A stretch of DNA of 50,116 nucleotides, from positions 1 through 50,116 of the forward strand of contig CAJTZI010000011.1 of the NCBI GenBank assembly GCA_910584075.1. Direction: 5' to 3'. Each line of letters starts with the position of its first letter. Positions within the stretch are counted from its first letter, which is position 1. Both the position numbers and the translations under genes were made by a program. Shown piece after piece: positions 23,807 through 30,968 of this stretch. The notes beneath the pieces are model-generated. The model had not been told where the DNA came from, did no database searches, and was given only the letters and a program-made list of their open reading frames with translations. This stretch comes from an uncultured Oscillibacter sp. (GTDB taxonomy: Bacteria > Bacillota > Clostridia > Oscillospirales > Oscillospiraceae).

Positions 23807-25384
23807 TCAGCCGACGTACTTCATGCCGGAATCGCTCTTGGTAATGGTGTGGTCCTGGGCAAAGGTCTCATACCACTCGTCCATGGCGGCGTTTACCAGA
23901 TTGTCGCGAACCTGGACCTTCCAATAGGGCGTGCTCTGGCCGATGAAATACATGATGTGGTAGCCGTAGTCTGTCTCCACAATGCCGTTGTCGCCGGGGT
24001 TGCGGCCGGCGTCGAAGCACCAGTCATTGAAGGTGGGAACCATCTGGCCCTGGTAGACCTCTGTGTAGATGCCCCCCTTAGCGGCGTTGCCGTCGGCGGA
24101 GTTCTCCCGGGCCAGATCGGCGAAGGAGTCCTCGGTGGCACCGCCAGACTGCCACTGGGCATACAACTCCTCGGCCTTGGCCTTGGCATCGGCCCGCTTG
24201 GCATCCACATCGGCCTGATAGCCCTCGTCCTCGCTGGAGAGAGTGGTCGCCTCGGGAGAGATCAGAACGTGACGGATGTCCACGGTGTTGTACTCAAAGC
24301 GGGACTTACTGTGAAACAGGGCCACGGTGTAGGAGGCGGCATTCTCGATCACCTTGGTGTCGCCGGCTTTCCGGGCATCATCAAAGACCCACTCCAGAGT
24401 GGGGTTTTCTGCGTAAGAGGCGGTCTCCGGATGAGAGTAGGTGACGCCGTTGTCCGGGTCTGCCAGAGACTCCAGGCTGGCGCCGCTGTTATAGGCGGTC
24501 AGGATCTCCTCGGCCTTGGCCTTGGCGGCCTCCATGGCGGCGGCTGTCTCCTCCTCGGTAGGCTCCACAGTATTGCCCTCGGCGTCAGTGGTGGACTCAG
24601 CGGTGCCGGAGACGGTGACATACTCGTAATCCACCCGGTCATAGGCATTTCGGCTGGCTTTGTAGGCATCCTCCAGCTCCGCATCGGAGTAGGTGAGGCT
24701 CTCCTGCTTGGAGGTGGCATAGGCCTCGTACTGGAGAGTGGCCATCAGCCGCTGGCCGTAGACCTTCTCCGTCATGATGCCGCCCAGATTTGCCTGGAGA
24801 TAGCGGTCGACAGAGACGCCGCTGGCGGAGGCGTTGGAGCGCAGGGTCTCCATATCGGCGTCATATTTCTCCTGCACGCTGTCGGAATAGGCAAAGCCCT
24901 CATCCTTGGCGGTTTTCAGCACGGACTGGATGACGGCCATCTGCTCCAGGGCCTGGTCTACAAAGTAACTCTCCCAGGTCTTGCCCACGGCGTCGGAGTC
25001 CATGTTCAGCATAGCGGCGTCACCCTCGCCGATGGGCTGCACGGAGAGGCTGGTACTGGGGTCCAGACTCAGCATACCGTAGGCGAGCATGGTGTAGTTG
25101 TTGTTGATAAAGTTGCGGTAAACATTCTGGTAGTGAAAGGTTACCTCAGCGGCGGTGTATTTCTGCCCGTCGATGGTGGCGGCGGTAGCGGTCTTCTGGA
25201 TGATGTTGGACTTCCAGACGATGACGGTGATGGCCACCAGCACAAACACCACGGCGATGACGCCGTAGAGAATACTGCTGCGCCGCTCCTCCCTGCGCTG
25301 CTGCGCCTCGCGGGCGGTCTTGGGGTCGGTCCAGCCGGTGCTGTTCAGCTCCTGGCGGGATTTCTTTTCTCTAGATGCGCTCAT
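23807..25384 (-). CDS. Membrane-anchored peptidyl-prolyl isomerase (PrsA/SurA type)
   Basis: Extracytoplasmic foldase, 525 aa. A charged cytosolic N-terminus (residues 1-37) is followed by one anchor (about 38-60, SILYGVIAVVFVLVAITVIVW, quoted in full length of 21 minus the last residue in the protein), an N-terminal SurA-like helical chaperone region and a parvulin rotamase domain (about 375-490) with DIRHVLISPE, FADLARENSADGNAAKGG and VETDYGYHIMYF. It should help secreted proteins fold outside the membrane. Start ATG 25384 follows GAGAGGAC by 11 bases; an upstream start 21 bases earlier is possible. A strong promoter precedes it. No lipobox, unlike Bacillus PrsA. Confidence 0.9.
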   Translation of the reverse strand: MSASREKKSRQELNSTGWTDPKTAREAQQRREERRSSILYGVIAVVFVLVAITVIVWKSNIIQKTATAATIDGQKYTAAEVTFHYQNVYRNFINNNYTMLAYGMLSLDPSTSLSVQPIGEGDAAMLNMDSDAVGKTWESYFVDQALEQMAVIQSVLKTAKDEGFAYSDSVQEKYDADMETLRSNASASGVSVDRYLQANLGGIMTEKVYGQRLMATLQYEAYATSKQESLTYSDAELEDAYKASRNAYDRVDYEYVTVSGTAESTTDAEGNTVEPTEEETAAAMEAAKAKAEEILTAYNSGASLESLADPDNGVTYSHPETASYAENPTLEWVFDDARKAGDTKVIENAASYTVALFHSKSRFEYNTVDIRHVLISPEATTLSSEDEGYQADVDAKRADAKAKAEELYAQWQSGGATEDSFADLARENSADGNAAKGGIYTEVYQGQMVPTFNDWCFDAGRNPGDNGIVETDYGYHIMYFIGQSTPYWKVQVRDNLVNAAMDEWYETFAQDHTITKSDSGMKYVG

Positions 25385-25455
25385 TTGTTGTTTCAGTCCT
25401 CTCAAGTATTGGTGGTTCCCGCCGCCTCTGCGGCCAGGATTTTACGCACTTGTCT

Positions 25456-25484
25456 ATTATACTGGATTCCGGCCCATTGTGCAA
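25456..25484 (-). promoter_or_regulatory. Promoter of the foldase gene
   Basis: Minus strand TTGCAC (25479-25484), 17 bases, TATAAT (25456-25461), a consensus -10. Confidence 0.83.
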
Positions 25485-25511
25485 GTGGAAATTCTGAACC
25501 TCTCAGCGGAT

Positions 25512-26195
25512 TTATGGATTTTTGGAGGAAATCTGCCTCCGATCCTCCAAAATCCGGCGGATTGCCCTCTCCGCCGTCTCCAGATCGCTGTCGCACAGGA
25601 CGGGCAGAAAGTCCGCCAGATCCTCCGGCTCCATGTCCCACCAGCGCAGCTCCAGCAAAAGCGAGATCAGCTCCCTGCCAAACCGCTTTTTGACGGGCCG
25701 GGCGGGATTTCCGCCCACCACGGTGTAGGGCTCCACGTCTTTGGCGACCACGGAGCATGCTGCCACAATAGCCCCGTCCCCGATGCGGACGCCGGGCATG
25801 ATGACGCTCTCCCGCCCAATCCACACATCGTTCCCCACCACGGTGTCCCCCTTGAAGGGAAGCTGGGAGAGGTGGGGCGGGGTGTTTGCCTCCCACACGC
25901 CGCCGAAGACGCTGAACGGATAGGTGCTGATACTGCTGATGCGGTGATTGGCGCTGCCCATAATGAACCGGGTGCCGCTGGCAATGGAACAGAATCTGCC
26001 GATGATCAGGCGGTCCCCGAACTCCGGGCAGTTGAAGAGCACGTTATTCCGCTCAAAGCCCGTGGGATCCGCGGGATCGTCGTAATAGGTGTAGTCCCCC
26101 ACAGTGATGTTGGGGGCGGTAATCACGTTTTTCAAAAAGCACGAGGTCTTGTACTCGTTGGGAAAAACAGTACCGGGGTCCGGAATTCTTCTCAT
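25512..26195 (-). CDS. Vat-like xenobiotic O-acetyltransferase
   Basis: Left-handed beta-helix (hexapeptide) acetyltransferase, about 227 aa, of the Vat/CatB group that inactivates streptogramin A or chloramphenicol. Diagnostic stretches: NITVGDYTYYDDP, IGRFCSIASGTRFIMGSANHR (with the catalytic His in ANHR, about residue 84), DTVVGNDVWIGRESVIMPG and VVGGNPARPVKKRF. ATG 26195 has AAAGGAG 7 bases upstream; ATG 26201 is too close. A strong small leader ORF lies 18 bases ahead, and 11-bp direct repeats sit upstream of that. Intrinsic chromosomal acetyltransferases of this type do not always give resistance, so the substrate is open. Confidence 0.87.
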   Translation of the reverse strand: MRRIPDPGTVFPNEYKTSCFLKNVITAPNITVGDYTYYDDPADPTGFERNNVLFNCPEFGDRLIIGRFCSIASGTRFIMGSANHRISSISTYPFSVFGGVWEANTPPHLSQLPFKGDTVVGNDVWIGRESVIMPGVRIGDGAIVAACSVVAKDVEPYTVVGGNPARPVKKRFGRELISLLLELRWWDMEPEDLADFLPVLCDSDLETAERAIRRILEDRRQISSKNP

Positions 26196-26213
26196 AAACA
26201 TTCTCCTTTTTGT

Positions 26214-26288
26214 CTATCTGTGTTCATCACCTCCAAAAATAGTCTGGCCCTCCGACGCTATCGCCCGCACTTTGCGCAAGATCCGCAT
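26214..26288 (-). CDS. Probable leader peptide (24 aa) upstream of the Vat-like gene
   Basis: Starts at ATG 26288 with a perfect AAAGGAGG 7 bases upstream and stops with TAG 18 bases before the acetyltransferase start. The peptide (MRILRKVRAIASEGQTIFGG, then four more residues) is short and basic. A strong ribosome site on a tiny ORF ahead of an antibiotic-acetyltransferase gene resembles leader peptides of cat and erm genes, where stalled ribosomes expose the downstream start. The function is inferred; the ORF and its site are seen. Confidence 0.55.
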   Translation of the reverse strand: MRILRKVRAIASEGQTIFGGDEHR

Positions 26289-26329
26289 CCGATGACCTCC
26301 TTTCAGCGTATACAGGTATGATAGGCCCT

Positions 26330-26351
26330 CAGCCTGAAATCAGTCTGAAAT
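26330..26351 (-). promoter_or_regulatory. Tandem 11-bp direct repeat, possible response-regulator site
   Basis: Minus strand ATTTCAGACTG is followed immediately by ATTTCAGGCTG (10 of 11 identical). Two adjacent 11-bp units are typical of OmpR-family operators. They lie just upstream of a TATCAT -10-like hexamer for the leader-acetyltransferase transcript. Confidence 0.5.
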
Positions 26352-26365
26352 TATTTTTACACAGC

Positions 26366-26390
26366 AAAACAGGGCAGATCACCTGCCCTG
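26366..26390 (-). terminator. Terminator of the 6S-like RNA
   Basis: 8-bp stem CAGGGCAG / CTGCCCTG around a GTGAT loop, followed by TTTTG on the minus strand. Confidence 0.8.
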
Positions 26391-26592
26391 AGAAAACGTA
26401 CCCCGCGAAGGCCGTGTAGACCCGTTATAACCTGCACCTTTACGGACAGGTGGGTCGCCTCCAACTCGCTTAATCGCTTCCAACTTCCAGCCGCAGACGG
26501 CAGCCGGGAGGCCTGCGAACCACGCGCTGATCCGGCATCCCGTATAACGAAATGTGGGTTAAAAAAAGATCTATCACGAACCCCGCAGGGCA
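26366..26592 (-). ncRNA. ssrS: Probable 6S RNA
   Basis: About 200-base transcript without a coding frame. Its two ends form a long closing stem: TGCCCTGCGGGGTTCGTG near the 5' end pairs, with a few GU pairs and mismatches, with CACGGCCTTCGCGGGGTA near the 3' end. Internal segments (AACCCACATTTCG, GGGATGCCGG and the CCTGTCCGTAAAGGTGCAGG hairpin) match my memory of Clostridia 6S RNA. A promoter (26599-26627) lies just upstream, and a terminator (stem CAGGGCAG / CTGCCCTG, then TTTTG) at 26390-26366. 6S RNA binds sigma-70-type RNA polymerase. A covariance-model search would settle it. Confidence 0.72.
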
Positions 26593-26598
26593 ACTATT

Positions 26599-26627
26599 AT
26601 CCTATCACACTATTCGCCGGAACGCAA
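26599..26627 (-). promoter_or_regulatory. Promoter of the 6S-like RNA
   Basis: Minus strand TTGCGT (26622-26627), 17 bases, TAGGAT (26599-26604). It places the 5' end near 26592. Confidence 0.65.
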
Positions 26628-26631
26628 GAGG

Positions 26632-26916
26632 TTATTCGCCGTCCTCCTGAAATAAACTCTCCATAAACAGCTCATATACCGCCTCCAGCTCCTCGTCGGA
26701 GTCCAGTGTGGAGAGAAGATCCTCGCCGTCTTCGTGGATCACCTTCAAAATGACCAGGCCGTTGTCTGGGTTGTCCTCGTCCTCCTCGGTCTCGGCGGGG
26801 AAAAAAGCCTGATACATCTGGCCGTTATACTCCAGGGCGTCGATAAACTCCAGGGCGATCTCGTTGCCGTCCTCGTCGGTGACAGTGATAAAGGTGGGGC
26901 CGAACTCCTCACTCAT
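26632..26916 (-). CDS. DUF1292 family protein
   Basis: Small acidic cytosolic protein, 94 aa, of the DUF1292 (YrzB) family. Core: FITVTDEDGNEIALEFIDALEYNGQMY, quoted in part, then AFFPAETEEDEDNPDNGLVILKV and a C-terminal DEELEAVYELFMESLF. The family is nearly universal in Firmicutes and usually follows ireB and ruvX; here it stands alone upstream of the 6S-like RNA, 24 kb from ireB. AAGGAGGACC precedes ATG 26916. Function unknown. Confidence 0.92.
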   Translation of the reverse strand: MSEEFGPTFITVTDEDGNEIALEFIDALEYNGQMYQAFFPAETEEDEDNPDNGLVILKVIHEDGEDLLSTLDSDEELEAVYELFMESLFQEDGE

Positions 26917-27245
26917 AGGGGGTCCTCCTTCCGCCTCGGCGGTTTCAAGTAAGATTTAAATGTATTGTACATGACTTTTCCCCGGATTGCAAGGGCGGAA
27001 CTTGTGAAAATATAGGAAAGACAGTCCTTTGGACAGGATATATTCTGCACAAATTCACCTGAACCATACAAATCTGAAACTATTTTTCCTTAAAATACGA
27101 CAATTTCAAACTTGACAGGGGATGGTACAATAGTAAATATTATGGTGAATTATAGTTTTCCGCGGAAAGGGGCGTCCAAAAGGGGACGGGCCCCGGGCGG
27201 AGTCAGCCGTATTTTTCACTCAGATCAGAACGGAGGTGCCCAAGT
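26917..27245. other. Intergenic region, divergent control of DUF1292 and PBP1A genes
   Basis: A 329-base A/T-rich stretch turning GC-rich near 27180. It contains TTGACA at 27112-27117, followed 17 bases later by AAATAT, the likely promoter of the PBP1A gene, giving a ~110-base leader. No gene or recognised RNA fold otherwise. Confidence 0.5.
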
Positions 27246-29945
27246 TTGGAGCACGAAAAAAGGCCGCAAGCGCCCCGGGAAACCGGCCGCCCAGGCGGCA
27301 GGCCTCGAAAGCGAAGGGGCAGTCCGGCCCGCACGGCGGCCGGGATCATTGGACGCATACTGTTTGGGCTGTTCACAGTGGCGCTGATCGGCGTTCTCAC
27401 CGCCGGGATCTTCGCCTATATCTTCTTACAGTATATCAACACTACCGTGGCCCCTAGCCTGACGGTGTCCATGGAGGACTACGAGTTGGACCTCAGTTCC
27501 TTCATCTACTATCAGGACCAGGAGACGGGGGAGTGGGTGGAGTACCAGACCATCCACGGCGTCGAGGATCGGATCCTGGTGACCTATGACCAGATCCCCG
27601 ACGCCATGTGGCAGGCGGCGGTGGCCATCGAGGACCACCGGTTCTTCCAGCACCACGGCGTGGACTGGTATGGAACCCTGGGCGCAGTGAAGACCTTCCT
27701 GACAGGGGGGGACACCCGCGGCGCGTCTACCATCACCCAGCAGGTGCTGCGCAACATCACCAAGGACAAGGAGGTCACCATCAACCGCAAAATCCGGGAG
27801 ATCATCCGGGCACTGCAGTTTGAGAAGAACACCACCAAGGAGCAGATTCTCACCCGGTACCTCAACACCATCTATCTGGGCAAGGGTTGCTACGGCGTTC
27901 AGACGGCGGCCCAGTATTATTTCGGCAAGGATGTGTGGGACCTGGATGTGGCGGAGTGCGCCAGCATTATCGCCATCACCAACAACCCGGAGATCTACGG
28001 CCCCATGTCCACCATCACCATCACCCGGGAGGACGGCACCACCACAACTCCCCGGGAGGCCAACAAAAAGCGGCAGGGATGGATTCTGGACCGGATGGCC
28101 GGAGGAGAGGACGGGGAGGTCATCAACCCCGATACCGGCAAGCCCTACATCACCGAGGCGGAGCGGGACCGGTATAAGGCAGAGCCCCTGAACTTCACCG
28201 ACGGCTCTGTGGAGGCGGACGAGCTGGTGGCCGAGGCCACCGCCAGCGCCGGCAGGAGCAGCATCAACAACTGGTTCGTGGACCAGGTGCTCCTGGATGT
28301 GTCCCGGGACCTGGCCGAGAAGTACGACATCGACAAGGACGCGGCTCTGGATCTGATGTACCGCAGCGGCTACAAGATCTACACCACCATGGACCCGGAG
28401 ATCCAGAACATCGCCGAGGCCGTCTACGTGGACCGTAGCAACCTGGACGTCACCTCCAAGAAAGGCCAGATCATCCAGTCGGGCATCACCGTCATGGACC
28501 CCTACACCGGCAACGTGGTGGCCATCGTGGGCGCCATGGACCCCAAGGAGGGAAACCTGGTGAGCAACTACGCCACCATGAAAAAGCAGGTGGGCTCCTC
28601 CATGAAGCCCCTGACGGCCTACGCTCCGGCCCTGGACGCCGGGACCATCACCCCGGCCTCCACCTTTGACAACTACCCTGTGCAGCTGTTGGCGGGAAGC
28701 CCCTGGCCCAAGAACTCCCCCAACCGCTACACCGGCTGGACTTCGGTGCAGGAGGGCATCCGGCGGTCCATCAACACCATCGCCGTACAGGCCCTGGAGT
28801 CGGTGGGCACGGTGGAGGCCTACGCCTTCGCCACGGAGAACCTGGGACTGGACCTCCACCCCAACGACATGGCGCTCAGTCCCCTGGGCATGGGCGGACT
28901 GACCTACGGTCTGAATACCGTGGAGATGGCGGCGGCCTACTCCTGCTTCGTCAATAAGGGCATCTACAACAAGCCTCGGACCTACACCTATGTGGAGGAC
29001 TCCAAGGGCAATGTGATTCTGGAGAATGATCCGGAGTCCCATGTGGCTATGAAGGAGACCACGGCCTATCTCATGACCAAGATGCTCCACTCGGCAGCCA
29101 CCACCGGCACCGGCGCCTCCGCCAGCTTCAGCGGCATGACCATCGCCGGCAAAACCGGCACCACCAACACCGCCTGCGACCGCTATTTTGCAGGCTTTTC
29201 ACCCTACTACTGCGCGGCGGTGTGGACCGGCTATCAATATGCCGAGCGCATCTCCTACAACGGCAACCCGGCCATTACCATGTGGAAAAAGGTCATGCAG
29301 CAGATCCACCAGGACCTGCCAAACAAGTCCTTTGAAAAGCCGGAGAGCGGCCTGACCACCGTGACTGTCTGCGCCGACAGCGGTATGCTGCTGACCGACG
29401 CCTGCAAAGCGGACATCCGGGGCAGCCGAGCAGCCTCCTTTGAGATTCCCACAGGCCTTGCCCCCTCGGAGCCCTGTACCCTCCACACCATGGCCAACTA
29501 CTGCATTGAGGGCGATTGTCTGGCGGGGGCGCTGTGCCCTGAGTCCTCCTTTGTTGAGAAAGGCGTATTGAACTATGAGCGAGAAGATTACGGCCCGAAT
29601 ATCTCCTCGGAGGATGATCCCTACCTGCTGGTGAACATCCAGAAGGCAGCGGAGGAGGCCGGTGGTTGTCCTTTCCACGGCGGCAGCGGGATTCCTTACG
29701 ACCCGAATAATCCCTATGACCCCAACAATCCCTACGACCCAAATAATCCCTATGACCCCAATTACCAGCCGCCTGTGGAGCCCGTGGACCCGCCAGGAAC
29801 CACTGCTCCGGACCCGGGAACCACCACGCCGGATCCCAGCGTGCCCCAGGAGCCCACAGTTCCTCCGGTGACAGACCCCGGCACCACCGGTAATCCCGGT
29901 GATGGAAACTGGTTCGACAACCTCTGGAACACCCCGGCAGCATAG
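27246..29945 (+). CDS. Class A penicillin-binding protein (PBP1A type)
   Basis: Bifunctional peptidoglycan synthase, 899 aa. A basic cytosolic tail (1-32), one anchor (about 33-62), the GT51 glycosyltransferase domain with catalytic E129 in VAIEDHRFFQHHG plus GASTITQQVLRN and IREIIRALQFEKNTTKEQILTRYLN, quoted in part. The transpeptidase domain has S451-S-M-K454, SIN in RRSINTIAVQ and KTGT in AGKTGTTN. The C-terminal ~90 residues are a Pro/Asn/Thr-rich tail with four YDPNNP-type repeats. Start is TTG 27246 with GGAGG 9 bases upstream; no ATG fits. Single-gene unit ended by a strong terminator. Confidence 0.96.
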   Translation: MEHEKRPQAPRETGRPGGRPRKRRGSPARTAAGIIGRILFGLFTVALIGVLTAGIFAYIFLQYINTTVAPSLTVSMEDYELDLSSFIYYQDQETGEWVEYQTIHGVEDRILVTYDQIPDAMWQAAVAIEDHRFFQHHGVDWYGTLGAVKTFLTGGDTRGASTITQQVLRNITKDKEVTINRKIREIIRALQFEKNTTKEQILTRYLNTIYLGKGCYGVQTAAQYYFGKDVWDLDVAECASIIAITNNPEIYGPMSTITITREDGTTTTPREANKKRQGWILDRMAGGEDGEVINPDTGKPYITEAERDRYKAEPLNFTDGSVEADELVAEATASAGRSSINNWFVDQVLLDVSRDLAEKYDIDKDAALDLMYRSGYKIYTTMDPEIQNIAEAVYVDRSNLDVTSKKGQIIQSGITVMDPYTGNVVAIVGAMDPKEGNLVSNYATMKKQVGSSMKPLTAYAPALDAGTITPASTFDNYPVQLLAGSPWPKNSPNRYTGWTSVQEGIRRSINTIAVQALESVGTVEAYAFATENLGLDLHPNDMALSPLGMGGLTYGLNTVEMAAAYSCFVNKGIYNKPRTYTYVEDSKGNVILENDPESHVAMKETTAYLMTKMLHSAATTGTGASASFSGMTIAGKTGTTNTACDRYFAGFSPYYCAAVWTGYQYAERISYNGNPAITMWKKVMQQIHQDLPNKSFEKPESGLTTVTVCADSGMLLTDACKADIRGSRAASFEIPTGLAPSEPCTLHTMANYCIEGDCLAGALCPESSFVEKGVLNYEREDYGPNISSEDDPYLLVNIQKAAEEAGGCPFHGGSGIPYDPNNPYDPNNPYDPNNPYDPNYQPPVEPVDPPGTTAPDPGTTTPDPSVPQEPTVPPVTDPGTTGNPGDGNWFDNLWNTPAA
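29697..29768 (+). repeat. Four 18-bp tandem repeats in the PBP1A tail
   Basis: Units at 29697, 29715, 29733 and 29751, each coding Y-D-P-N-N-P (the last ends N-Y-Q). Units 1 and 3 and units 2 and 4 are closest to each other, as if a 36-bp pair was duplicated. Copy number could vary between strains by slippage. Confidence 0.9.
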
Positions 29946-29947
29946 TA

Positions 29948-29983
29948 ACAGCCCCACGGCCACAGGCCGTGGGGCTGTTTTTC
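29948..29983 (+). terminator. Terminator of the PBP1A gene
   Basis: 14-bp stem ACAGCCCCACGGCC / GGCCGTGGGGCTGT with an ACA loop, followed by TTTTC. Confidence 0.93.
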
Positions 29984-30097
29984 TGGAGACCGCCCCCGTT
30001 GGCGGTCAAGGGTAATTTCACGGTATTGGGCTGAAAGGGCAGGAATCCTTTACAGGCGGGACTTTCACCTGGCCTGCCCCATTGTGCGGCGTCTTAG

Positions 30098-30254
30098 GGC
30101 CTGTTTGAAAATTGCCAACACGCCCAAACAGCGGGCCTTTTTATGCCATACATCGTTAAATTTTCTTGCCATCCGTCAGGTTGCCTGCAAAAATTTGCCT
30201 TGTCTGGAAAAAAACTCCTCGCTGTTGGGCATATCGCCAATTTTCAAACAAGCC
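30098..30254 (-). repeat. MITE-like inverted-repeat element, copy 2
   Basis: 157 bp, the reverse orientation of copy 1 at 21945-22100. Ends GGCCTGTTTGAAAATTG and CAATTTTCAAACAAGCC are near-perfect 17-bp inverted repeats extending, with gaps, to about 38 bp. TTA occurs on both sides (30095-30097 region and 30255-30257), compatible with a short TA-type target duplication. Both copies leave the same ~50-codon frame open, but the substitutions between them mostly change the amino acid, so the frame is probably not a gene. Confidence 0.82.
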
Positions 30255-30607
30255 TTAATCGCTCCGCTGCCTCCCCATCTGTCAGGATGTTCTCCAGCCT
30301 GCAGCTGAGGACAAGTCACAGTGTTCAGCTTGGCCAAATCCCGGCCGCCCTGCTTATAGGTCCGGGACACTCCGCTGTTTATTCCGGTGGCGGCTGTCAG
30401 CTGACTTTATGACAGATCATGCACAAGATGCGCGTGGCTGCAAGTCCGCTTTGGGTGATACGGTTCGTAAAGCCCACCACAATGGCGGCGGCCGCCATGT
30501 ACCGGGGATGTTGGCGGGCTGCCAGGGTCTCAGGTGTGCTTTTTGAGCGCCTGGATGATGATCCCAATGAGCCCCGCCGGGAGCAAGCGGCCTTTTTTCG
30601 ATGTACG
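30255..30607. other. Non-coding stretch, possible gene debris
   Basis: No complete gene. Minus-strand frames end in short hydrophobic pieces, one of which continues in frame after the stop of the 31-aa peptide (see rejected items). None has a ribosome site. It may hold decayed sequence. Confidence 0.35.
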
Positions 30608-30703
30608 TCAGCGCACAAACGGCATCAGCGCCGAGGCCACCAGGGCCAGCAGCAGCACCGCTACCAACACCAGCGCCATGACGCGCTTCATCTTCCCTCT
30701 CAT
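30608..30703 (-). CDS. 31-aa single-pass membrane peptide coupled to DUF951
   Basis: Starts at ATG 30703 in an ATGA overlap with the DUF951 stop and ends with TGA at 30608-30610. The peptide reads MRGKMKRVMALVLVAVLLLA and then LVASALMPFVR: a basic start and a ~20-residue hydrophobic helix, no cleavage site of normal length after it. Size and layout recall the 31-aa stressosome-linked membrane peptide Prli42 of Bacillales, but this is only a resemblance. Likely translated by coupling with DUF951; GGGGAGAG also lies upstream. Too short for most gene finders. Confidence 0.55.
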   Translation of the reverse strand: MRGKMKRVMALVLVAVLLLALVASALMPFVR

Positions 30704-30891
30704 GCTCTCTCCCCTTCCGTCAGGATTTTTCGGATGCTCTTCTCCGCCTTGGACCGGGGCACCATCAGCTCATGGCCGCAGCCCAGGCATTTGAGCTTGA
30801 TATCCATCCCCACCCGCAGGATCTCCCACTGGGTACTCCCACAGGGGTGGGGCTTTTTCAGCTCCACTTTGTCGTGCAGATGCAAGTCCAT
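30700..30891 (-). CDS. DUF951 family protein
   Basis: 63-aa soluble protein of the DUF951 (YyzM) family. Core: DKVELKKPHPCGSTQWEILR and VGMDIKLKCLGCGHELMVPR. Cys in PHPCGS and the CLGC pair suggest a small metal- or nucleic-acid-binding fold (it looks like a zinc-ribbon/OB hybrid). AGGAGG lies a few bases before ATG 30891. In other Firmicutes it is often near rpsF, ychF or parB; here it is divergent from an S1-domain gene and overlaps a 31-aa membrane peptide. Function unknown. Confidence 0.9.
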   Translation of the reverse strand: MDLHLHDKVELKKPHPCGSTQWEILRVGMDIKLKCLGCGHELMVPRSKAEKSIRKILTEGERA

Positions 30892-30968
30892 ACGGTTCCT
30901 CCTGTCATCTCTTTCGCATATACTGTATCAAAAACGCCGCGCCTGGCGGCAGATAGGATGCGATCAAT

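Noticed and set aside
23666..25693. 675-codon plus-strand frame opposite the foldase gene
   Set aside because: It covers tcdA 5' end, the foldase and its promoter on the other strand; composition is Val/Gly/His-rich as expected for antisense of a GC-rich gene.
30540..30703. Possible selenocysteine read-through of the 31-aa peptide: after its TGA the same frame continues and ends GRLLPAGLIGIIIQALKKHT
   Set aside because: The downstream hydrophobic piece is suggestive, and selD is present in the window, but no SECIS-like hairpin was recognised right after the TGA, the residue context is not that of any selenoprotein, and no selA/selB is seen. Chance or decayed sequence is more likely.
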